Part shown: piece by piece, positions 32,671 to 40,319 of the stretch
Layout: every line of letters starts with the position of its first letter
How positions within the stretch are numbered: position 1 is the stretch's first letter
From: a virus
IMG/VR virus record: IMGVR_UViG_3300024999_000048
Span: 1 to 64,000 of that record
Direction: 5' to 3' (one strand)
Length of the DNA: 64,000 nucleotides
Translations under genes and position numbers: made by a program
Notes under the pieces: model-generated
Databases searched by the model: none
What the model saw: only the letters and a program-made list of their open reading frames with translations
What the model was told of the DNA's origin: nothing

Positions 32671-32699
32671 TTGACATATGGTTAGTGAAATGGTATAAT
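32671..32699 (+). promoter_or_regulatory. Perfect consensus promoter
   Basis: TTGACA (32671-32676), 17-base spacer ending TGG, TATAAT (32694-32699). The best promoter in the window, reading into an 11-codon frame, an 80-residue gene and the replication initiator. Confidence 0.85.
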
Positions 32700-32735
32700 T
32701 ATATGTGGTAGTAATATGGGTGAGAGGAGTTAGAC

Positions 32736-32771
32736 ATGAGCAAGAAATTAATTGTGTATGGGTTTACATAG
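32736..32771 (+). CDS. Possible 11-codon leader peptide
   Basis: GAGAGGAG precedes ATG 32736, which encodes MSKKLIVYGFT and stops at TAG 32769-32771. It is the first thing translated from the consensus promoter and is in the same frame as the gene at 32817. It could be a leader or the stump of a gene with a TGG-to-TAG change. Confidence 0.35.
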   Translation: MSKKLIVYGFT

Positions 32772-32816
32772 TGTGAAAATAAAATATTAATCAATTATGA
32801 AAGGATGATTAATTTA

Positions 32817-33059
32817 ATGCCATCGCAAACAAATATACAACAAACAAATGCAAATAGTATATTGCAAAAAGATTATTGTATTATGTCATTGCAACTTGCC
32901 AGAATATTAATGGATAAAGGTTATGAATTACATAATATAGCACCAAACAAAAGATTCCCAAATTTAAATGTATATTATTTTTATTATAATGAATTTATTG
33001 AACAAGAAGTAAAAAATTATGAACAAAATAATAAGAGAAATAAATTTATTTTTCGGTAG
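32817..33059 (+). CDS. Small unknown protein, DUF5659-like pattern, 80 aa
   Basis: The start is ATG 32817 after GAAAGGATG. A Gln/Asn-rich head is followed by CIMSLQLARILMDKGYELHN and PNLNVYYFYY, the 'a..L...G......Pn...vyyF' layout of a family of short phage proteins. Basic tail. It lies between the promoter and the candidate origin, so it may belong to the replication unit. Confidence 0.7.
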   Translation: MPSQTNIQQTNANSILQKDYCIMSLQLARILMDKGYELHNIAPNKRFPNLNVYYFYYNEFIEQEVKNYEQNNKRNKFIFR

Positions 33060-33103
33060 GAGAATATTATTAACTCTTATTAAGAATTAGTCTCTCTTAT
33101 TAC

Positions 33104-33192
33104 ACCTAAATGGGCGTACTGAATTTGATACGCCTAAACTTAGGTATACCTTACAGGGAGCGTACTAGATTTAGTACGGGTAAACTTTTACC
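33104..33192 (+). repeat. Tandem structured repeat, candidate origin or operator
   Basis: GCGTACT-GA-ATTT-GA-TACG-CC-TAAACTT (from 33115) and GCGTACT-AG-ATTT-AG-TACG-GG-TAAACTT (from 33160) are two copies 45 bases apart. Each folds as a hairpin (33113-33118/33129-33134 and 33161-33167/33172-33178), and the base changes between copies keep pairing. ACCTAA/TTAGGT (33104-33109/33140-33145) encloses the first. It lies just before the replication initiator gene and could be an iteron-type origin or a leader controlling that gene. Confidence 0.55.
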
Positions 33193-33225
33193 TTATTTAT
33201 GATAAAATTTATAGAAGGATAGTGA

Positions 33226-34734
33226 ATTAACATTAAACAAATAAACAAAGAAGTAAATAGAGAATTTTCTAAAATTCCAAATAAACTTTTCTATACTAAA
33301 GAAGAAGGAGAAAAGAGTATTTTAGAAAAAGCAGATTTCAATGAGAAAGTATTATGTGTTTTAGATTACTTGTATATGGGAACAGATAGAAGAGGAATTG
33401 TTAGATTTACAATAGACAATATGATAAAACAATGTAAATTTAAAATAAGGACTGGAGAAAAAGAATCAGTATCTCAGTTTAAAAAGATATTACATATGTT
33501 ACAAAGAGAATCTTTTATACAAACATTATTCGACGAAGAGGACATTGTAGGTAGTCCGTTAATAGAGAGTTATAAACTCAAAGATTTGATTATATGTTCG
33601 CTGACAATAGATTTTGCTAATAAATTTGTCATATTAGAAAAAGAAGAAAAAGACAAAATATATGGTTATAATGAGGAAAAGTTAAGTCATTTGAAACTTC
33701 TTTTATATTATTGCTATTTGAAATGCAGAATGTATAAACGTCCAATTGGTGATCAAATGGTTATATCGGGTGGTAGGGCTGAAATAGCATATCCAACATT
33801 TGAAATAATAAATAAAGATTTAGGTCTTACTGATGATACGATTGATAAATATAATAAAATATTAGTTGGTTTGAATATGATAAGATATAAATCAGCAGGT
33901 AACTGGTATTATAAAGATGATCCTAATAAGATAGTAAGAGAGAGTTGTAATATTTATACCTTATTTACAGATGAAGAAACAGCAAATCTAAATCTCAAAG
34001 AGGGTATTAAATATTATAAGAAACTTGATAGAAATAGTAATAAGATATTCACTGGAAGTAAGGCTTACAAAAATAATAATAAAGTGTTAAATGGAGAATT
34101 GGGGTCTATTATCAAGAAAGAGAAAAAGGGTACAGCGACAGAAAAAGATATGATTAGGAAGAATGAATTATTATATTGGATTAATGCTAATGAAGAACAA
34201 CATGGTATTCGAGCTTTATTAGATTCTAATCCTGATACATTGCTTTCTGATATCTATTATGGATTTAATAGTGATGAAAAAGCAGAAAAGTATTATAACT
34301 TAGAACACTCATTAGGACTTCTTGATACTGGCAAGGAATTTGGAATTGACTTTACGTATTATAAGTGGATAATGATGAATTATGACAAAGAAGAGCATGA
34401 CAAATTTGTGCATTGTGTTAATAATAAAAAGAAAGCTGGATTAAAGACTGAGGATATAATATATTTTGCGGATAAAACGCCAAAACATAGGGGTTTTTGT
34501 TCACAAAATAAGAAAAATTACGTAGAGAAAAAACCAGATATATTTGAAGATATGTTTGAAAATGATGAACCATACGAAGAAGAATATATAATGACTGAGG
34601 ATGACATTCAAGCAATGCATGAGATTGATGAATTAAATCGTGCAATGATACCGGACGAAGTATTGAGAATAATTGAGCAACAAGAGAATGAAGAAGACTA
34701 TGATTATGGAGACGATGAAGATTTATTTAGTTAA
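33226..34734 (+). CDS. Probable replication initiator protein, about 500 aa, ATT start
   Basis: The N-terminal region reads as paired winged-helix domains. One covers about residues 10-110 (FNEKVLCVLDYLYMGTDRRG, then SQFKKILHMLQRESFI). A second around 180-240 carries YPTFEIINKDLGLTDDTIDK and has the layout of plasmid and phage Rep/DnaD-like initiators. An acidic tail closes the protein (NEEDYDYGDDEDLFS). The first ATG (33370) is 46 codons inside well-formed coding sequence. GAAGGA (33214-33219) points to ATT 33226 or ATT 33232. Assignment is by fold pattern and by the repeat just upstream, not by a signature motif. Confidence 0.65.
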   Translation: MNIKQINKEVNREFSKIPNKLFYTKEEGEKSILEKADFNEKVLCVLDYLYMGTDRRGIVRFTIDNMIKQCKFKIRTGEKESVSQFKKILHMLQRESFIQTLFDEEDIVGSPLIESYKLKDLIICSLTIDFANKFVILEKEEKDKIYGYNEEKLSHLKLLLYYCYLKCRMYKRPIGDQMVISGGRAEIAYPTFEIINKDLGLTDDTIDKYNKILVGLNMIRYKSAGNWYYKDDPNKIVRESCNIYTLFTDEETANLNLKEGIKYYKKLDRNSNKIFTGSKAYKNNNKVLNGELGSIIKKEKKGTATEKDMIRKNELLYWINANEEQHGIRALLDSNPDTLLSDIYYGFNSDEKAEKYYNLEHSLGLLDTGKEFGIDFTYYKWIMMNYDKEEHDKFVHCVNNKKKAGLKTEDIIYFADKTPKHRGFCSQNKKNYVEKKPDIFEDMFENDEPYEEEYIMTEDDIQAMHEIDELNRAMIPDEVLRIIEQQENEEDYDYGDDEDLFS

Positions 34735-34747
34735 AAATTAGTTAATA

Positions 34748-34770
34748 TAGGGGCGGCTATTCCGTCCCTA
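34748..34770 (+). terminator. GC-rich hairpin after the initiator gene
   Basis: TAGGGGCGG pairs over 9 bp with CCGTCCCTA. It has no T-run, but the position right after the stop suggests an end or processing point. Confidence 0.5.
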
Positions 34771-34793
34771 ATTGTAAAGGAGAGATTATAAAA

Positions 34794-35246
34794 ATGTATG
34801 AACTAACAAATAAAGACGAGGCATTATTAGATTGTGCTTTAGGTTTAATGAATAATGGAATGGAATGCAGTGATTGTATATTAAATTCATGGGAAGATTG
34901 CGTAAGTAGAATCTTCAAAGATGATGTAAGAGAATTATTAACTAAGATGAAAATAATGGATAAGAAATGGAGAATGCTAAAAATGAATGAAGATTGTTAT
35001 AAAGTATATGACAATAAAGAGATTAGTCAAATTATAGTCGAGATAAAATTTGATGCAAATATAGAAAGATCAGCTTTTGTGCCAGTAGCGAAATATGATT
35101 ATGAGTTTAGTGAAGGTGAAGTATATTTATGTTATGCGGAAGAACGTAAATTTTATAAGAAATATAATACGTGGAAGAAAGCAGTAGAGAGAAAATTCAA
35201 ATTATTTATTCCAGATGATATAAAGGAGGGGGAGGAGATTAAATAA
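34794..35246 (+). CDS. Unknown protein, 150 aa
   Basis: ATG 34794 after AAAGGAGAG. Begins with helices containing MECSDCILNSWEDC, a probable metal site. A beta-rich C-terminal half follows. The stop abuts the next ATG. No family recognised. Confidence 0.8.
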   Translation: MYELTNKDEALLDCALGLMNNGMECSDCILNSWEDCVSRIFKDDVRELLTKMKIMDKKWRMLKMNEDCYKVYDNKEISQIIVEIKFDANIERSAFVPVAKYDYEFSEGEVYLCYAEERKFYKKYNTWKKAVERKFKLFIPDDIKEGEEIK

Positions 35247-35441
35247 ATGACAAAAGACATAAACAAAATCTATCAATCAAAAGGTTATCAGAATCGCAAA
35301 GAATTCATTGAAAGTTTAGTGGAAGATGTTGATATTCCTTTGAAAAATGCATTGGATATTCTAGATAATAAATATTTCGATGAATTGGTTTGGTTGCTGA
35401 GCCATGAGATTGATGAGAAAGTTGAGGAGAGTGAACAATGA
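35247..35441 (+). CDS. Small acidic protein, paralogue of the 6776 gene, 64 aa
   Basis: ATG 35247 directly follows the previous stop, with GGAGGGGGAGGAG upstream. It shares YQ-x2-GY-x-NRK, ED-x3-PL and FDEL-V with the 61-residue protein at 6776. Helical and acidic. Overlaps the next gene by 4 bases, so the trio 34794-35899 is one coupled unit. Confidence 0.8.
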   Translation: MTKDINKIYQSKGYQNRKEFIESLVEDVDIPLKNALDILDNKYFDELVWLLSHEIDEKVEESEQ

Positions 35442-35899
35442 CTAAAAATATATCAAATTACACAAGAAAACAAAATATTAAAGAGTTAGTTGACAAAATC
35501 ATAACTAAAACATTTGATATAATCCTTTACCCCTTACGTCTAGCATATAAAAAATATGATGGTTCTGATTTACAATCCAGAAGAAAAGTTAAGAAAGCCT
35601 ATGGTAAATTGATAAATAATATTTATAGAATTTTATTAAATGAAGGCTGTGTTTATGTCACTGATTTTTATGTCGGTCAAGAAAATGGTTCTTATGATAT
35701 TATTTCGATAGGTGAGGAATTTGTTTTGCTACATCATACAAAGAAAACTGCAAAGGTTATTTTTGATGAGATAGAAGATATTTTAAGAGGTGATGAAAGT
35801 TTAGTAGTTGATGATTATAGTGTTGGTGATTTGTTTAAGTATGGCTATTTTAAGGAAGATGGTAGAGTTATTAAGGCAAGTATGAAAATTTTTATATAA
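35438..35899 (+). CDS. Unknown protein, 153 aa
   Basis: ATG 35438 overlaps the previous stop. A basic helical first half (RLAYKKYDGSDLQSRRKVKKA) then a beta-rich half with FVLLHHTKKTAKVIFDEIED. No motif I can name. Confidence 0.8.
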   Translation: MTKNISNYTRKQNIKELVDKIITKTFDIILYPLRLAYKKYDGSDLQSRRKVKKAYGKLINNIYRILLNEGCVYVTDFYVGQENGSYDIISIGEEFVLLHHTKKTAKVIFDEIEDILRGDESLVVDDYSVGDLFKYGYFKEDGRVIKASMKIFI

Positions 35900-35916
35900 G
35901 GAGGAGATGTAAATAA

Positions 35917-36192
35917 ATGTTAGAGTTTTATAAAATTAAGAGTCCATTTGATGGAGATGAACAATATAGTTCTGGCCTCAGAAATGGATATATCCACAAA
36001 TCCAAGAAAGGTAAAACATGGAATTCTATTGGTCATGTAAAAAGTCATTTGTCTATGACTCAGAGATTTGATAGTAAAGCATTTGAATTGTTTTATGATT
36101 CATGGTTGATTGTAAGAATCACATTGGAAGGAATGGAGGATTTAGGAACTGTCAAGGAGTTTAGAGAAAAGAATGGATGTTGGATGGGGTAA
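35917..36192 (+). CDS. Unknown protein, 91 aa
   Basis: ATG 35917 after TAAGGAGGAG. Includes GYIHKSKKGKTWNSIGHVKSH, a Lys/His-rich strand region like small phage proteins that bind nucleic acid, which is not proven. Confidence 0.75.
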   Translation: MLEFYKIKSPFDGDEQYSSGLRNGYIHKSKKGKTWNSIGHVKSHLSMTQRFDSKAFELFYDSWLIVRITLEGMEDLGTVKEFREKNGCWMG

Positions 36193-36243
36193 AATTGTGA
36201 AATATTTTACATTAATTTTATAGGCTGAAATAGGAGTGATATT

Positions 36244-36750
36244 TTGAGTTACACCTACAACGAGAAAGAAATAAAAACTAAAGAAGATGCAATTAATATT
36301 TTAGAAGAAATTAGAGCATATCAAGAATTAGAAGGATTTCCATTTGATTTTGGTAATGGATTAATTCAAAACGATTTGTCTTATGGTACAGAACATGTTT
36401 ATTGGAAAATGGATGCTCAAGTTTTAGAGGATATAATTGAAGATTGGGAAGAAGATATTGAATGGGCAAACTGGTTAAAATCTCAATCAAAGAAGAAATA
36501 TAAGAAACAAAAACTAAACAGGTATTATAGAAAAACAATTGATAAGAGAAAATTAATCAAATTATCTAAAACTTCATGGTGGATAGTATATTACAATGAA
36601 AAAGAAAACAGATATATTCGATGCTATTATAGTGGTAGGAAAAGTTATGCAAAATGGTGTTCTGATAAAACGGTAAGGAATAGCAATGATTTTTCGTTAA
36701 TAGGAGCTGGATATAGGAAATGTTTTAATTATTGGTATACTGTGTTTTAA
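36244..36750 (+). CDS. Unknown protein, 168 aa, TTG start
   Basis: TTG 36244 is 7 bases after AATAGGAG. An acidic helical N-terminal half is followed by a very basic, Tyr-rich half (KSQSKKKYKKQKLNRYYRKT, later YYSGRKSYAKW), a strongly bipolar protein that may bind nucleic acid. Unknown family. Confidence 0.8.
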   Translation: MSYTYNEKEIKTKEDAINILEEIRAYQELEGFPFDFGNGLIQNDLSYGTEHVYWKMDAQVLEDIIEDWEEDIEWANWLKSQSKKKYKKQKLNRYYRKTIDKRKLIKLSKTSWWIVYYNEKENRYIRCYYSGRKSYAKWCSDKTVRNSNDFSLIGAGYRKCFNYWYTVF

Positions 36751-36804
36751 GAGAATAATCAAAATAAAATGTATGATTTATTCTATGTTAAGGAGGTGAA
36801 AACA

Positions 36805-37104
36805 ATGAAACAAACATTAGGTAATTTATTAGATAATATAACTAAAATACTTTATGAACATAATTCAGAAATAATGTTATTAAACGACAATATTCCAGAA
36901 GATGAATATGATGTAGAAGCTTTAAATATTGTATTAAAGATTTTTGAATGTGACAATGCTACAGAGGTTAAAAATATTGTTACTGATACATTTGTTGAAT
37001 ATTTTGGTGAAGGTGCTGTAACAAGAGAACAGGATTATACTAATATTGCAAAAGAAATTTGGATCTTGTGGGAAGATTATATTAATTATAATATGAGCAA
37101 GTAA
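36805..37104 (+). CDS. Unknown acidic helical protein, 99 aa
   Basis: ATG 36805 after TTAAGGAGG. The in-frame ATG 36769 precedes the ribosome site. Helical and acidic throughout (MKQTLGNLLDNITKILYEHN at the start), no motif. Confidence 0.75.
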   Translation: MKQTLGNLLDNITKILYEHNSEIMLLNDNIPEDEYDVEALNIVLKIFECDNATEVKNIVTDTFVEYFGEGAVTREQDYTNIAKEIWILWEDYINYNMSK

Positions 37105-37128
37105 AAATAAGAGAAAAGAGGAAATAAA

Positions 37129-37332
37129 ATGAGTAATGGTTGGATTAAAAATTTATCATCTGAAGATTTCTATTTTATTCAATTTAACAATTATCTAGGT
37201 TGGGATAAAATAAATGAAAAAACTCCTTATTATGTTTTATTAGAAACTATAAAAGGAAAAAATAAATCATCTCAGGATATAGGAGTTAAATTTGATGATA
37301 TTTCACATGGTAATTTCTATTGGAAAGGGTAA
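37129..37332 (+). CDS. Unknown protein, 67 aa
   Basis: ATG 37129 after AAAAGAGG. MSNGWIKNLSSEDFYFIQFN, later IGVKFDDISHGNFYWKG. Short beta-rich protein of unknown role. Confidence 0.7.
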   Translation: MSNGWIKNLSSEDFYFIQFNNYLGWDKINEKTPYYVLLETIKGKNKSSQDIGVKFDDISHGNFYWKG

Positions 37333-37336
37333 TTGG

Positions 37337-37399
37337 ATGGATGATTTTGAAGAGTTTAGGATTGAATGTGATAATAAGAGAAACGGGAGGGATAAATAA
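37337..37399 (+). CDS. Possible 20-residue peptide coupled to YopX
   Basis: ATG 37337 lies just after the previous stop, with GGAAAGGG upstream. MDDFEEFRIECDNKRNGRDK ends at a TAA that abuts the YopX ATG, so it may serve to load ribosomes onto that gene. Confidence 0.4.
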   Translation: MDDFEEFRIECDNKRNGRDK

Positions 37400-37780
37400 A
37401 TGAGCAGGGAAATAAAATTTAGAGCATGAGAACCATTAAATAAAAATATGATATATTTTGATGGTTTTATTCCATTCCAAATAGGAGAGAGATATGTTGA
37501 GGGAGCTTTAAGTTCACAGAATCAAGAGAAAAGATATTTAACAACCATGAATTTCGATGCTATTGAAATGATGGAATATGTAGGATTAAAGGATAAAAAT
37601 GGTAAGGAAATGTACGAGGGAGATATCTTACATATCGAAGGAAGAGATATCTCTCAACTTTTATATTTTGAAGATTCAGCATTTCAAACAGATGAATTTT
37701 TATTATTTGATGTAAAACTATTAAGAACTATAAAAGTCGTTGGTAATATTTACGAGAATTCAGAATTGTTAGATAGGTGA
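37400..37780 (+). pseudogene. yopX: YopX family protein with in-frame TGA at a conserved Trp
   Basis: ATG 37400 after GGGAGGG. MSREIKFRA-stop-EPLNKNM matches the YopX opening REIKFRAW, with TGA (37427-37429) where TGG (Trp10) is expected. The body (MEYVGLKDKNGKEMYEGDIL) and the end VVGNIYENSELL are intact. About 126 residues if read through. YopX proteins are common in Gram-positive phages and of unknown function. Options are a nonsense mutation, a sequencing error or UGA readthrough. No other gene here needs TGA as Trp. Confidence 0.75.
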
Positions 37781-37832
37781 GGTTATTGGCAATAAATATG
37801 ATAATATTAATTTGTTGGAAGGAGTAGAGTAA
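37779..37832 (+). pseudogene. Leftover C-terminus of a second YopX gene
   Basis: Overlapping the YopX stop in another frame, EVIGNKYDNINLLEGVE followed by TAA repeats the YopX terminal motif (compare VVGNIYENSELLDR) with different codons. It looks like the tail of an older YopX allele left when the present gene recombined in. Confidence 0.6.
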
Positions 37833-37839
37833 ATAAATA

Positions 37840-38058
37840 ATGATAAAACAAGATAAAATAAATTTCATTAAAGAATGGTATACATTTAGAGAATATATGT
37901 GTAAAAAATACAATGATATTTGTACAGAATGTCAATTGTATGAATCTAGTGATGGATGGTCTAATGAAAATGGAGAATATAAATATAGTCATAATTGTAA
38001 ATATGATTTTGAACAAGGTTTTGCAGAAGAAATAATTGAATTGATGGAAAATAAATAA
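37840..38058 (+). CDS. Unknown protein, 72 aa
   Basis: ATG 37840 after GGAAGGAG, which lies within the YopX remnant. Helical with CTECQLYES and a later Cys, a possible metal site. Unknown family. Confidence 0.75.
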   Translation: MIKQDKINFIKEWYTFREYMCKKYNDICTECQLYESSDGWSNENGEYKYSHNCKYDFEQGFAEEIIELMENK

Positions 38059-38078
38059 AAAGAAAAGAGGTAATTAAT

Positions 38079-38303
38079 ATGATCGAACAAGATATGATGA
38101 TTTTACAATTTGTAATGCCATATGATAAAATTTTAAAAGATGAAAACGCTTATTGGGAAGAAGATACCCAAACTATGTATTCATCTGAGAGATACTTGGG
38201 ATTAAGAGAATTTAATAAACATGGGTTTAGAGTTTTGCAATTTGTACCTAATCGTTATGAAAATCATAAAGCAGAATGGGTTCTAGTAGAAAAATTTGAA
38301 TAA
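38079..38303 (+). CDS. Unknown protein, 74 aa
   Basis: ATG 38079 after AAAAGAGG. MIEQDMMILQFVMPYDKILK then acidic and aromatic residues. No motif. The 86-base gap after it holds no gene. Confidence 0.75.
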   Translation: MIEQDMMILQFVMPYDKILKDENAYWEEDTQTMYSSERYLGLREFNKHGFRVLQFVPNRYENHKAEWVLVEKFE

Positions 38304-38389
38304 AATTACATTGTTTGGGTTTGCACAAATAAAAGACAAATATTAAAGGTTATATATAAATAATAAAATAAATGGAGGAATAATAATTA

Positions 38390-39073
38390 ATGGCAAAAGT
38401 TAAAAAGGATAAGAATGGTCTAGTGGTAACTTATGATAAAGATAGAGCATCAATTTTGCAAGGAGATTCATGGGTATTCACCGATAGTTTAAATTTAGCA
38501 GAAGTTTTAGGAACAGAGAGAAAAGTAATAGTCACCAAAATAAAAGATGTTTTAAAATTTTATAAATTGAGTAGCGAGAACCACATCCCAGAAATTTATG
38601 AAATTGCGTATTATGTTAACTCACAAAACAAGAAACAACCTTACTACAAAATGTCTAAGTGGTTTACTATTGAGGTGTTAAAAAAGTGTAATCGAAAGAA
38701 TAGTTATTTAGCCAAAAAAGAATTAGAGAGAATAGGAGTTTATGATGTTAGAGATTTACCAAAAATAATCTCAGAGAATATGTTTTATAATATATTAACG
38801 GGACTATTTCCTAAATTAAAAATACATAGACAACACAAAGTTGAAAATTGTTTTGTTGATTTTTATATAGAAGACATAAAATTGTTTGTTGAATTTGACG
38901 AAGATTACCACAAAAATAAGTTACAAAATAATGCTGATAAAATAAGGGAAATAAAAATATTAAATTATAATGACAATAGTATTATTCGAGTAGATAAAAA
39001 TGATATATATGATGGATTAAGGAAAATAATATTAATAGTTAGTGATACGTTAGGCTTAAATAATGCAATATAA
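38390..39073 (+). CDS. Rha-like regulatory domain fused to a DUF559/Vsr-type nuclease domain, 227 aa
   Basis: Residues about 25-115 follow the Rha/phage-regulator layout (SLNLAEVLGTERKVIVTKIK ... YYKMSKWFTIEVLKKC). Residues about 130-215 read as a PD-(D/E)xK domain of the DUF559/Vsr group: HRQHKVENCFVDFYI (D157), LFVEFDEDYH (E168, E171, H174) and IIRVD. Rha proteins act in phage lysogeny and host-interaction control. The fused domain would cut or bind DNA, so the protein may be a homing-like or defence-type nuclease. GGAGG precedes ATG 38390. Confidence 0.7.
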   Translation: MAKVKKDKNGLVVTYDKDRASILQGDSWVFTDSLNLAEVLGTERKVIVTKIKDVLKFYKLSSENHIPEIYEIAYYVNSQNKKQPYYKMSKWFTIEVLKKCNRKNSYLAKKELERIGVYDVRDLPKIISENMFYNILTGLFPKLKIHRQHKVENCFVDFYIEDIKLFVEFDEDYHKNKLQNNADKIREIKILNYNDNSIIRVDKNDIYDGLRKIILIVSDTLGLNNAI

Positions 39074-39090
39074 AGGAGTTTTATAAAATT

Positions 39091-39657
39091 ATGTACATAA
39101 ATAGTAATAAGATATCAGTTGAAACGGGATTAAGTCATGAAATAATAGAATTTACAATCAAAGATGTTGTGAACTCTTATAATCTTAATTCAGAAATTAT
39201 CAAAGATTTTACCTATTTCAACTATCAGAAATTAGAAGACGGAAGTTACGATTTAACAAAAGATTTAATGGTATTGCTAATTTTTAATCTTCCTGAGACA
39301 GAAAAAATTATGGAATATAGAAAGTTATATATCGCCAAATTCAATGAAACATCCAAAAAACTACTTAATAATAAAGAAAAGCTGGAACTTGACATTACCT
39401 TTACAAATCTCGTATATTCAACTTTGTATGGATATGATGCCTATAAATTAAGAATGATACATAATTTGCCCAAAGGTGAAAATATAAGACCTTGGCTATC
39501 AGATGAAGACGTTAAGGTTGTTGATAAAATGGAACAAGAAGTTGGCACTCTGATTTCTTATGGAATCGAGTTGAAGGTGATTAGGTCTATGATTAGTAAG
39601 AAACATGGTGGAAGTGATAAGAGAGAATTAGTTTTGTTGAATGAGAAAAGGAAGTAA
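39091..39657 (+). CDS. Rha-like regulatory protein, 188 aa
   Basis: ATG 39091 after AAAGGAG, 17 bases from the Rha-nuclease gene. The segment YDLTKDLMVLLIFNLPETEK followed by EYRKLYIAKFNE resembles the 'rdgl..l......k...FR..YI..F' core of Rha/antirepressor proteins. A C-terminal basic helix follows. The match is weaker than for its neighbour. Together they suggest a regulatory pair. Confidence 0.55.
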   Translation: MYINSNKISVETGLSHEIIEFTIKDVVNSYNLNSEIIKDFTYFNYQKLEDGSYDLTKDLMVLLIFNLPETEKIMEYRKLYIAKFNETSKKLLNNKEKLELDITFTNLVYSTLYGYDAYKLRMIHNLPKGENIRPWLSDEDVKVVDKMEQEVGTLISYGIELKVIRSMISKKHGGSDKRELVLLNEKRK

Positions 39658-39720
39658 ATTTTCGAATACTTTGAAATCCAGAACTTATGGGATAATTATA
39701 AAACAATAAATAAATTTATA

Positions 39721-39756
39721 CAGTCTATTGATTTTTGTATTGATAGACTGTATAAT
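39721..39756 (+). promoter_or_regulatory. Promoter overlapped by inverted repeat
   Basis: TTGATT (39728-39733), 17-base spacer, TATAAT (39751-39756). CAGTCTAT (39721-39728) and ATAGACTG (39743-39750) flank the spacer as perfect arms, an operator-like arrangement for a dimeric repressor. It drives the 52-residue gene at 39794. Confidence 0.7.
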
Positions 39757-39793
39757 AGTATCAAGGAGTAAGTCAAAGGAGCGTGTTGCATTT

Positions 39794-39952
39794 ATGAAAG
39801 TTAAAATCACAAAAGATGGCGACAATGACAAAATGGTTATACTAAATGTTTTAGATTGGAGTGCAATGAATATTAGTGACTTGATAGGCAAAAAGATTGT
39901 GAATATAGTCCTTGACAATAAGTATGAAGAAACTACTTTAGAATTGGAGTAA
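39794..39952 (+). CDS. Small unknown protein, 52 aa
   Basis: ATG 39794 after CAAAGGAG and its own regulated promoter. MKVKITKDGDNDKMVILNVL, later DLIGKKIVNIVLDN. Beta-rich, unknown. Having a private promoter with an operator-like repeat sets it apart from its neighbours. Confidence 0.75.
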   Translation: MKVKITKDGDNDKMVILNVLDWSAMNISDLIGKKIVNIVLDNKYEETTLELE

Positions 39953-40091
39953 TTCCATAAGTTTATATTTTCATGCTATCGTGAAAGGAAGGAATATCCT
40001 AAGAAAGTATATTTGGAAGATGCGTTACTTCATAATCGCATGTTAGAATTTTTAAAGTTGCTTTAAATTATATTGAAAAGGGTGATAAAAA

Positions 40092-40247
40092 ATGGAACAA
40101 TTATTAGATGCCACAATTATTTTAGATGCAGAATTAACACCCGAACAATTGGATGCGGTAATACAATCACTAAAGGATGATTCGGTAAAACTACTCAAAG
40201 AATTAGAACTGATGAGAGAGAAAAAGAAATTAATATGGGGTTACTAA
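40092..40247 (+). CDS. Small helical protein, 51 aa
   Basis: ATG 40092 after GAAAAGGGTG. Two helices (LDAELTPEQLDAVIQSLKDD, then KLLKELELMREKKK). Unknown. The 140 bases before it contain only a start-less frame (from about 39957) and no supported gene. Confidence 0.65.
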   Translation: MEQLLDATIILDAELTPEQLDAVIQSLKDDSVKLLKELELMREKKKLIWGY

Positions 40248-40319
40248 ATATAATCCCATATTTTCATTCGAAATGTTGCTTTTAAGCTATAAAATATAAT
40301 TGAAAAGGAAAGTGTAAAA

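Noticed and set aside
37427-37429. Genome-wide reassignment of TGA to Trp
   Set aside because: Many genes end properly at TGA followed by a new ribosome site, and Trp is encoded by TGG everywhere else seen.
39953-40091. Start-less frame of about 40 codons (REYPKKVYLEDALLH-like)
   Set aside because: No ATG, GTG, TTG or well-placed ATT and no ribosome site. It may be a remnant but is not supportable as a gene.
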